From Nymphaea colorata (Eukaryota; Streptophyta; Magnoliopsida; Nymphaeales; Nymphaeaceae): a DNA stretch of 64,000 bases. The notes beneath the pieces are model-generated. The model searched no databases, was not told the origin of the DNA, and was given only the letters and a program-made list of their open reading frames with translations. The position numbers were made by a program, and so were the translations under genes. Within the stretch, counting starts at the first letter, position 1, and each line of letters starts with the position of its first letter. Shown piece after piece: positions 47,290-57,900 of this stretch. Location: positions 23,958,742 through 24,022,741 of the forward strand of contig NC_045141.1 of assembly GCF_008831285.2 (NCBI RefSeq), given 5' to 3'.

Positions 47290-49726
47290 GCAGTTTCTGT
47301 GGCCTCCGTCTTCGAATCGGTCGTTATGTCGTCTTCTCTGATGCAAGGTTACGGATCTGAAAAGAGTCTCTGTTTTGTTGGCGTCGTCTGCTGCGTCGTT
47401 CCTTGTATGGCGTCCATTGTGTAGAACTTTTGCTTGTACGTGTCTTACGTCGGGTTTGTTCTTTTCGGTGTGACAGATGCATATGGCAATGAATCTCTAG
47501 TTCTCTATTCATCTTCCTCTCCAAATCTTGACCTTGCTTCCTTTTCTTTAGCTCTTTCTTCTCAATTGGTGTTGAAACTCGGATGTCGTCTACAAGTAAA
47601 AACCCCACCAGAGATTGCTAGAAGGAAACTATAAGAAAACTTGTGATTCATCAAGCAGAAGGCTTAAAACATGGCGTCATTTGAGTCCAAGAAAAGTCTC
47701 CTATATACGTTTGTGAGCGGTCCTCTATTTCATGGTTGTTTAAGTAAAAAATATAACTCACAGAAAAATAAAATAAAAATAAGAGGGGTGAAGAGATAGT
47801 TGAATCACCTAGCCGTGTAGAAGAAGGATGATACCGCAAATGATAAAATAGACATCTTCCTGCACAAGAAAAGCCACAAACTCTCACAAAGAGCATGTGT
47901 TTTTGAAAATACTATTGAAATGAGCCATAACCTTCAGACAGGATTCCAGCAGATAAATAAATGGAAGGACAGAATAAGAAAATAAGACGAATAGAGGGTA
48001 TATATGAAAGACTACTAACAATGAAATTCTAGACAGAAACAATAACACTAATAAGAAAAAGCAAAAAGTAAAAAGGTGGATCCGAAACTCAGTTACGGCG
48101 AGATATATGAGACACTAGTTAGTTAAATTGATGTCAATGCACTGCAAGTGGTCAAAATTGTTGATATAGCCAGTAAAAAGAAGCCAAACAAAAACAATAA
48201 CACAAAAAAAATGATCAGGAGACCAAAAGAACCGAGGTGGGAGCGATGCCATAGAATAACTAAAGGAAGTTAAGTAGTTGCTATGTATAATTTCATGAGT
48301 GCTCGTGGATAAATTTTCATTCTAGGCTCTCTTACCCAAAAAAAACCAGAAATTAGTGACTTTTTAGAGGTCCCCACCCAGCATCATAGACATGGACATA
48401 TGTAACTTCTACAAATATCCGTCTACAGCGAGAGTAGCGTCGAAGCTGCATGTATATCGAGTTGGTACCCCTTCTTGATGCAGTCGATGCACCTCAGTCT
48501 TAGAACTACAAGCAATTAGATCTAAGGCGACTGATGAGAGATGTGCTTCATTTATTGAATATTTCAATGTGAAACTCAATGTTTTATAAATCTGTTCAAA
48601 TATTTAGGACAAATACATTTTAAACTGTGGTAGTATTGCTGTTACCAAATGCCCCTTTTCCATCCAGCTGCAAGAGATCGATTTAAATTTGACAAAGCTA
48701 AACTGCCAATGACCAAGGTTGGATCAATTTGAAGTTCAATATGGCGACGTTGGATGTCACAAAGATAAAAAATTTTGAGATGATATGGGGATCCTGATCA
48801 GGATCAAACATAATTATAAGCAAATTCGAACGTGACACGATTGCAGAAATAATCTCTTTCCCTCTCTCTTTCCTAGAACTTTGGTGAATTTTATTTGCAG
48901 AAATAATCTCTCCCCCTCTCTCTTTCCTAGAACCTTGGCGAATTTTATTTACATGGCAAGTCTGACGCGATTTCACTGCATGACCTTGGATTCTGGTAAG
49001 TTTGAACCACGCCACCACGGACGTGCCTTTGAGGAACGTAACGGAATCAATCCCAAGGCACCATTTGGTGACAGTAATATAATAATGTTACTTATTTATC
49101 TATTTAATAAATTGAGGTAAAACCACAAAACAATTTTAAAAATATTTGATGAGTTTCTTCGTTGATACATGAAATGAAACAGTAACATATTGTTATAATG
49201 AAGGGTAAAAGTTATTTATTTTTCTAGTTCGATACATGAAACAGGAACATATTGATTGATAGATGTAAAAATTTTAGTTTAATATATAAAGTTTGAAAAA
49301 TTTTATTTTGACTCATGTTAAAAATTTTAAAACACTTATAGTTAAATATGATTTCATAATAAATGTTAAATCTTAAGCTTAAGCTCTTAATGGATCTTTC
49401 AATGCTGTAAAGATGCCTGCATTAGCGTGTATCGGCTGTTTAGACCGAATCATAACAACCTATAGCAATCGTTACACCGTACCGGCGACCGTCGCGTTCG
49501 GCCCGGGTAGTGGTACCGTTATTTATTTCGCCTTAGTTTATGCGGAGAGGTCATGCGTTCTGCCCAAAAGAAGAGAGGCGTGCGTGACCAGCTCCTCCGT
49601 TGTTGGGCCCTTTGAGTTTGGGCCTCCCCTCAGGAGAGTGGCTGCGTAGGACGCGCGCCCTCAAGTTTATCAAATAAGTCCGGCTGTTTAGGAAACGGCG
49701 ACTCTCGATGGAACAGGAAGGACGCA
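47290..49726. other. Spacer between sHSP copies 5 and 6
   Basis: The largest gap in the array. No gene seen. It contains a two-copy 54-bp tandem repeat (48843-48950) and, at 49415-49650, a CG-rich island with an open frame of 78 codons of unknown meaning. Confidence 0.55.
48843..48950 (+). repeat. Two-copy 54-bp tandem repeat
   Basis: A unit that starts GCAGAAATAATCTCT and ends GAATTTTATTT occurs twice head to tail, with four base differences. Confidence 0.85.
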
Positions 49727-49865
49727 GAAAGTTGCGGACTGTTTGAGAAAGTTCTGGACTGTTTGAGAAATGCGGAAACTTCTCGAGGAATAACGAAATA
49801 ACATAAACGGAGTGGGAGAAATAGGAAAATGTCTCGTTCCGGACGTGGCTTAGAACATTCTGGAG
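49727..49865 (+). promoter_or_regulatory. Heat-shock element array of sHSP copy 6
   Basis: Elements in order: GAAagTTGcgGAc (49727), GAAagTTCtgGAc (49747), GAAacTTCtcGAg (49775) and GAAcaTTCtgGAG (49853-49865). The first two lie in a 20-bp tandem duplication (49727-49766). GAAATAAC lies at 49795 and the TATA box at 49880-49887. Confidence 0.85.
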
Positions 49866-49879
49866 CTTTTCCCTTCCTG

Positions 49880-49887
49880 TATATATA
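49880..49887 (+). promoter_or_regulatory. TATA box of sHSP copy 6
   Basis: TATATATA, 168 bp before the ATG and 15 bp after the last heat-shock element. Confidence 0.8.
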
Positions 49888-50047
49888 GACGCCTCAATCC
49901 TTTCCTTTCGATCAGACAACGAAGATCAGAAAACCATTCCAGCAGCTGAGAGAGTTCCGCAGCTGTACCGATATCATTTTTGACAACGCTCCGCTCGTTC
50001 CGAGCTCCCGTTTTTGCCTCGTGAAAGAAGAAGGGGTATAGGAGAGA

Positions 50048-50524
50048 ATGTCGCTCATTCCGCGCTTTTTCGGACGACGCAGCAATGACTTCGATCCTTT
50101 CTCGCTCGATGTCTGGGATCCCTTCGAGGGCTTCCCTCGCTCCCTTGCCGATCCCCGTTCTTTCTTCCGCGGCGGCGAGTCCTCTGCATTCGTCAACACT
50201 CAAATCGATTGGAAGGAGACGCCCGAAGCCCACGTCTTTAAGGCCGACCTTCCGGGCCTCAAGAAGGAGGAGGTGAAGGTGGAGATAGAGGAGGGCGGCG
50301 TCCTTCAGATCAGCGGCGAGAGGAGCAAGGAGGTCGAGGAGAAGAACGATCACTGGCACCGCGTCGAGCGTAGCCAGGGCAAGTTCCTCCGTCGGTTCCG
50401 GCTGCCGGAGAACGCTAAGGTGGATCAGGTGAGGGCAGCGATGGAGAACGGCGTCCTCACCGTGACCGTGCCGAAGGAGGAGGTCAAGAAGCTGGAAGTC
50501 AAGTCGATCGAGATCTCCGGCTGA
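50048..50524 (+). CDS. Class I cytosolic small heat-shock protein, copy 6 (subtype B)
   Basis: 158-residue intronless holdase chaperone. N-arm [20 protein letters not shown] has Arg for Ser6 and Asp for Val14, and the arm is three residues shorter ([11 protein letters not shown]). The alpha-crystallin domain is complete except that the GRVLQISG strand reads GGVLQISG, losing a conserved arginine. The tail ends SIEISG with an intact IEI motif. No cysteine. Its promoter has four heat-shock elements and a strong TATA box, so it is likely inducible. The Arg loss could affect oligomer or dimer stability, which is inference. Confidence 0.95.
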   Translation: MSLIPRFFGRRSNDFDPFSLDVWDPFEGFPRSLADPRSFFRGGESSAFVNTQIDWKETPEAHVFKADLPGLKKEEVKVEIEEGGVLQISGERSKEVEEKNDHWHRVERSQGKFLRRFRLPENAKVDQVRAAMENGVLTVTVPKEEVKKLEVKSIEISG

Positions 50525-51931
50525 GCGTTTATCTTCATCGTCTTCATCCGGGTGTGCATTTTCCTGGGTCGGTTGCGGACTGTAGGGTCCTGTGGATGTA
50601 CGCGAATATGTTGCTTGGCGTTTGTAGAATCCGTCTTTTTCTTCCCTCCCTTGTGTGTGTTGTGATTGAAGGTCTTTCTGTGTATGCCGTTGATGTTTCG
50701 GAATGACGAATGCTAATAAACAATGGGATCCTTGTTTCTTTAAAACTCTGCTGTCTGCCTTCGTCAATGGCTTCCAAGGATGGGTCCGGATGACAGCCTC
50801 TCCTCGCGTTGACATACAATAGAACATGCATTTGACATACAACAGAACATGCATATCGGGCATCTGAACATTGGTGATGGAACACTCCTCGCGGGAAAGC
50901 TCTTCCAAATGGGCGAAAGTTCGCGGGAAGAAATCCCGTTTAGTCGTGCATTTTCTTTCCCCAGAAAGCCTATTCTAAATCATTAATTCAATAACACGCT
51001 TGTTTGAATCGTAAAAAATGATTAAAACGGTGGATTCTTTTATAGCTAAGAAGCACCCTTTCTCTCGCTTTTATCCCCTGTGAATGGAAATTCATTTTTT
51101 GCCCAATTTTTTTGCGTATAATCGCCAAGAAAGGATGACATTTTGCAATTCTTTAATAATTTATACACTTTGCTCGTAAATTATCAAATAAAAGCGTGAC
51201 GGGAATTTCTGTTGCGCTGATAAACTAATAAAAGTATTAGTCAAAAAATAAAAATATAAATTAGTGATAAAACAAAATGTTGAGAAAAATGGCGGTAGAA
51301 TGTCACTTTACGCCTTTATTTGATAATTTCGACGAAAAACGGCATTTTATAAAAAGATTGAGAAAAACGACTCTATCTTACAACTATAAGCAAAAGGCGG
51401 TCAGTGAAAGACCCGCCAGCGCTGGTCTTCGCCGAGTGGATGTAAGGGCTCGCTGGATCTGCTTCTTGGCCCGTGCCTTTTTCGCCCTCTTCTTGTTCCT
51501 CCCTCTCGGATCCCACGCGAAGCAGATCGGGCGTTCTCTTTCCTCAGGGAGGAGGATTCTCGATTTCTTCTTCGATCGCAGGACCTGGTTCGGTCGGTTT
51601 ACTGGAATCTTAATGCGTCTCGCGGCCGATCTCCGTATCATCACAGTTAGGATCTCCATAGATCAGTTTGATCTGCAATCAGAGAGGCAATGATCGTTTA
51701 GCGATGTTCGATTCTGGGAATTCCGGCGACAGAGTTGAGGAATTTACGAGGGGGTGTTGTTACGTGAGTATCCGCCGAGTCGCCGCGGAAAGCAGGTGCT
51801 GCAGCAACTGCCGATGATTCGGTTGAGGTGATTCCGGGGGTTTGCAGCTGGCTTTCGCTTCCTTCTCCTTTTCTGTGGGATTGAGATATGATGAATTACT
51901 AAAGGGTTGCGAATAGCGTGCTTGACGCAAG
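50525..51931. other. Intergenic: 3' flank of the array and VPS50 promoter/leader
   Basis: Sequence from about 51400 to 51931 is GC-richer and probably holds the VPS50 promoter and 5' leader. The 138-codon open frame at 51277-51693 has no recognisable motif and is treated as non-coding. Confidence 0.5.
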
Positions 51932-54900
51932 ATGGATCTGTCTAAGGTTGGAGAGAGGCTTCTTACCTCAGTTAAATCCGCGAGGTCTTTGGGGCTTCTT
52001 CCGTTTCAGTCGGATCGTCCGGAGGTAGGCCGTCTCTTTATGTTGATTATCTTTCTTGTCTGTGGAAGTGAATGGCAGGAAAATCTGCGGATATTGGCCA
52101 TGTATGCAGCGGCTTAAACGACAATGATGGCAAACATATGGAGAAGTAGCTTTGAGGTGTAGGTGGAATCTATGCGGTAGGAACATACTGGTGTAGGTAG
52201 AGTTAGTAATGGGTTGGTCTCGAAATGGTGGAGATCGCGGGGTCTCTTTGAGGCTCTAAATTTTGGGAAGGGACGGAGGTTTAACAATATCCTAAAAAGA
52301 GTCCTGGCTATACCTTTCTCTTCAATGCATTTGTGCTTGCTGAGTTGAGACATTTATCTGTATAGTCCTAAAAAGAATTCCGCTGTGAAATTTTAGAAGG
52401 CACTGTTGTCTGTGTTGTTGAGTTTTTTTTTTTTTTTTTTTTGGTTAGTTCTTAGTTCTCAAGGGCAACGCAAAAGAGGATTTGACTTTTGCTGCATCCA
52501 TGTGCTATTTTCTCAATATCTTACTCGTTCCTGCTTTATATAATTGGCAGAAACTGAAAGCTTGAGATGCTTTAAACCTCTAAGCACGAAACCGCAACAG
52601 GTCTCCCAGCCATCTGGGCTGTTCACTTGGTCGTCAATGTGCTTTCATCAGTACATTGACAATCCTGGCTCCAATATTTGGAGTCCCCAGATTGCTTGGC
52701 GATTCAAATGGGTGGCAAATCGATCTCAATCAGCTACGTGCCTGATGCTACCTATTTATAGTTTTTCTGGACCTGTTTAGCTAACGGCAGTCATCTGTAC
52801 TTCCTGGGTGCAGCTTTGGTAGTAATGCTCTTAGACAACACATTCTCATATCACCAATGCAGCTCCATTCATAAATTCTTAAAGATATTATGCATCGTAT
52901 CTCCTGAGCCTGTCAGCACCTTCAATGATTTATCTGAAATTGAATTGTCCATTTACGATTTGGTTTGACCCTGATGATGTTGGAGATTCTATCATTCTGT
53001 AGGTTCCTGTACGGGCAGCAACAGCAGCAGCCATTGCTCGCGCTCTTTCAAGTCTTCCACCTCATCAGCGACTAAGTCTTCCATTACATTCAGGGGATCT
53101 CGTATCAATATATGGAGTCAAACATCAAGATCAACCGGTTGAAGAATTAGAGGAAGATTTTTATGAAGAGGTTATCCCAAGCTTAGGCTTCTTAAGATTC
53201 ATTCTATAATTTGAAATATATGTGAAAAAGATTCATTCTATAATTTGAAATATATGTGAAAATCTTTCTCCACTTTTTTGTTATATTATCAGTTCAATAT
53301 CATGTTTACTTCCACTTTTCTTGCCTTGATGTGAAGTGACTAGTTGTTTTACCACATTGTCTTGGTGCATAGTGTTGGGCAATTGGCTACTCCATTTTGA
53401 CAAGAATATCCCCTTAAATGGAGAAATATATCTGACTTCTTGGTGAATAATAATTGATTGGATGCAGATTGTTTGTTCATGATTATGACAGCTAGTATTC
53501 CATATCAGTTCCGTGTTGACTACTTAAAAGGATTCTTGTAAAGAATTTCGTCAATTCATATTGTCATGTTTTTATAAATTTTTTTACCAATTTTATACTT
53601 TATATGTAGTTACTGCTTGAGCAATAGCATGTAATATATGTATGGTTTGTAATGTGTGCCTGCAGTAGCGCTACTATCTGGTCAAAAATAATTTAAGAAC
53701 CTATACACAATCATCTCAGCAATGTGGATTCCAGATTTTTTTACTGTTAGATTGTCTTATTTTTCCAATGTAGGAATTTGTAGTCTTTTCAATGCAATTT
53801 GCATCATGCTTTGATCTGAAGTTCATGGTGGAGTTATTTTGCTTCCCAGAAGATTCAAAAGTCATGCTTGCTGGGTTTAAGCTGCGCAAGAACAAAATAT
53901 GGAGTCAAAATCAGGAAGTGCCACCTAGTTGCTGGTTGGCTGACTGGTCTTGGTGACCTAGTTGTTATGTGCTTCATTGTTAAGTGTGAAAATGCATTGT
54001 CAATATATTCTTATGTAATTTGTACCCAATACTTTATACAAAAATGAGCACCAGATTGAGGGCATATACATTTGGTACTCTTTGACTGCCTTAATTTTCT
54101 TCCAAGCTGGTATTAGTTGAAACTTGAAAGAACACTTGATCGTCAATTTGTGCAGATTGTGTAGTTTTTCTAATTTTTCATTGAGAGGTAGAAGAATTTG
54201 CACATGAAACTGATTCTGTTACCTATTTTCTTTATATGATTTTTGATGTGCGTGCTTATAGAAGATAGCGTACTTTAGATTTTTTGATTTCTTACAAAAC
54301 TTTGCTACTGGTTATGTGCATTTAGGACTTTGATCCTGTGAGGCATATGCTTGAACATATTCCATCAGATGAAAACGATGCAAGTTATTTTGAGAGAAAG
54401 GTAATGTTGAGCTTGGTACTTTCCTTGTTTTTATCCCTTAGCTTTTTTCTTGCTTAGTTGTTTTTGTTCGTGACAAAGTTAGTGTAATTTTCCAATGAAA
54501 ACCTAAGCACACTGTCTGTAGAGTGTAGACTCCCATGCAACATCAGAAAGGGCTATGAAATGAGACACAAGATAATTGTAATTAGATCTGTATATGTATA
54601 GATATCCGGAATATATTGATAGCAGTAGCATTCACTACCAATCTAGTAGATACGTGGCTATTTTAAATGATTCTTATCTATATGATGTTATAACTTGAGA
54701 CTTTAGCTTGTTGAATATGGTCAAGTACCAAGTATTTTGAGCAAGCCAGCTGGCACATCCCTCGTTTCATTTTTCCTTTTCTCCTGTTCTTTAGGATGTC
54801 AATGAAAATAATTTGGATACTTGTAACCTGCTGGTATTGGACTTTTAACAATATCACACTCGCTTGCTGTATCTCATTAATATATGAACAAGACAATATG

Positions 54901-57900
54901 TTTATACCACTTTTGCCCACTGATATTAGTGCTGGTTCCCATATGCAGGCAGCATTGAGGTTAGCTCAATTGGATGTTATAGCAGAGCGTTTATCTCACC
55001 ATGTTATGGAGCACCATGAACAAATGGGTATTGTTCTTGTTCATGTTATGGTTTTTTGCTTTACTAATATAGTGCTGGTGTTGGCCTTGTCTTAAATGAT
55101 CATTGAATGTTGTCAGATGGTCCAGAATGAATGGCTTCAGAAATTATCACTTGTACTTCCATAAATCCATGGTTCATTGTATTGCATAGCCAGCTAAATC
55201 TATGGATGGCACAAAACCAAGTGCTGGGTCTTCTATTTGACAGTAAAAGGAGAAGAAATTTTTAAGGCTGGCTCCATGTTTCTTGTTCTACAAATAACAA
55301 AGCAAAATGATATGAATAACTGGTTGACACATAACTGGTAGCATGTTCATTGGTGACATGATGAGACGGTTCACCATATATTGATCCAATGCTAGTTAGA
55401 CTTCTATTTTCTTGCTCAATAAGCATGGTAGTAATATAGCTGACTAACTTTTCTTTGAACTGGGGTTGAACACTGAAACTGCATCTAGAGTTTGTTTCTG
55501 AAATAGTCCTGTCTCAGTTTGGGACAAGGACCCAATCACAGGTGGTAAAAGAACTAAGAAATAGACCGAACCTTCTTTTTACGAGAGGTGATAGATAGGC
55601 TAAACCTATATGGAACCTTGGAAGCAAACACTTCCAACCTTAAGGAGGAGCCATCATTTGGGGAAAAGGAAGACTAACTTCCTTCCATATATTCAATCCT
55701 TTCCTCAGTTTAAATAGATTGATTTGTGTGTGTGTGTGTGTGTGTGGGTGTGGGGTGGGGGGGGGGGGGGGCACCTGCTAGCGATAAGAATACCTAAATT
55801 TCTCAAGAACATTTTTAAATATGTTTTAAATTTTTTGGGGCCTCTTTTAACATTTTAGTAGCATTTTCTTAGCTTTATCAATGTATTTTGTAAGAAAATT
55901 AATAAAAATCATAATTTTATATTTTTCTCTAGTACTTCTTATATATTTTTTATTTTCAGAATCCTGGATATCCCCTCCCCCCAAAACTCAACAACGAAAA
56001 AACACTTTCTGCCTAGTACCTCCAAAATCCCCACGGTAAAAGTCCCAGGATATCTTTTTGTTAGTCTCTGTTTGGGACAAAAACCCAATTACAGGTGGTA
56101 AAAGAACTAAGAAATAGACCAAACCTTATTTTTATGAGAGGTGATAGATAGGCTAAACCTATATGGAACCTTGGAAGCAAACACTTCCAATCTAAAGGAG
56201 TCATCACTTGGGAAAAAGGAAGACTGACTTCCTTCCATAAATTCAATCCTTTCTTCAGTTTAAATAGATTGATTTGTGTGTGTGTCTGTGTATTTTTTTT
56301 TTTTTGGGAGGGGTGGTGGGGCGCCCAGTGGCGATAAGTGTACCTAAATTTCTCAAGAGCATTTTTAAATATGTTTTAAATTTTTTGGGGCCTCTAATAA
56401 CATTTTAGTAGCATTTTCTTAGCTTTATCAGTGTATTTTGTAAGAAAATGAATAAAAATCATAATTTTATAATTTTCTCTAGTACTTATTATGTACTTTT
56501 TATTTTCTGAATTCTGGATATCTCCTTCCCCCCACAACCCAACAACGAAAGAACCCTTTCTGCCTAGTACCTCCAAAATCTCCACCATATAAGCCCAAGG
56601 ATATTTTTCTGTGACAATTACATATATGTAAGTATATGCAGGGCGGGTTGGGGGTGCCTGGTTCGGTGGTGGTGCGGTGGGGGAGAGACTGACTTCTATT
56701 TGTGCTTGAACTTGACAAGATCTTAAGGTTATATTACTAGGCTCAGCTCTTAACCATATTCACAAATAACATTGATATTGAGAATGTGGTGATAACTGAT
56801 AATACATCACAGTGTTTTTGAAAATACTGCGAAAATGAAATTATTTCAACATTATTGTGAGTTCTATGTCTCAAAAAACTGGTATCTAGACTGAAAAATT
56901 ATTTCCAATATGGTTGTTATTAGCTATCCATCATTTGTTTTCATGAGAATCCTCCTGCAGCAGAGAGGAAAACTGGAAAAAAATGAAGAACAGAAGTAAG
57001 GAACAAAGCAAAGAAAGAAACGAAGAAGATGGTCCAAGGAAGAAAAAAAAGAAATAAAGGATTGAAGCAAGAGTAAAGAAGAAATAGCAGGGAGGATGAA
57101 AGGAAAGAAAGCAAGGAAAAAAGGAAGAAAAGAAGGAAAAAGGAAAACAAAAGAAAAGGAAGAAAGTAGGAAAAAAGGAAGAAGGATTGATTGGAAATCA
57201 TTGATTGGTAAAAACTACCAATGGTAGCTTCTTAGATAAATTCCCTTGAATGGTATTTATAACATCTTCACTTGTAAATTACAGAAAATAGGTTTTAGCT
57301 GTTAAGTGTGTTACAGATGAGGTATCTGATGGTGGACACTCTGTATATTAGACATTGAAGAGCGTTGCACATGCAACATCAAATATCTGCACATATTAGA
57401 AAGAAATGAAGTGGAATGAAGTGTCAAAGGGTGTTGATGTTCAAAAGTGTTGGGGCCTAACACTTTTGCTCTCTAAATCTGTGAGGTAATTTAGGGTCTT
57501 ATTAATTGTAAGAGTTCTAATCTATGATGTCAACTTGATCTTTGCACTTTTGATCAATTGAAATTTGAATCAGATGAAGGTTTGGTGTCTTTCTCACGAC
57601 AAGAGTGCATCGTCGTTCCTTGCATTTGCTTTCTTTCTTTTGCTTAATAGTGAGCATAGACAACATAACTAATAACATGACTCATTTTCAAGGAGCAAGT
57701 TGAGTGTCTTTATCTCCTCCTTAGAAGCCCATGTAGGCTTACACACATTGAAGAATAAAAGATTTGCTTGATTTGAACTAAAGGAAGCCAAGAGGAGTAA
57801 AGGGTGCTACTTTTTGTGACAACTTGTCTGATAATTATTATGTGAAAAATGTTTCCTTATGGAAGAGAGTGACAGATGCTTGTGCTACATTAGTTTTTTA

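Noticed and set aside
46705-47346. 213-codon minus-strand open frame over sHSP copy 5
   Set aside because: Antisense shadow of the copy 5 gene.
49413-49649. 78-codon frame in a CG-rich island before sHSP copy 6
   Set aside because: CG-rich composition explains the lack of stops. No recognisable motif or splice signals.
49850-50908. 352-codon minus-strand open frame over sHSP copy 6
   Set aside because: Its centre is the exact antisense of the copy 6 coding sequence, and similar frames lie antisense to the other copies. It reflects codon bias, not a gene.
51277-51693. 138-codon plus-strand frame upstream of VPS50
   Set aside because: No family motif, basic low-complexity composition, an overlapping 91-codon antisense frame, and a position in the probable VPS50 promoter and leader.
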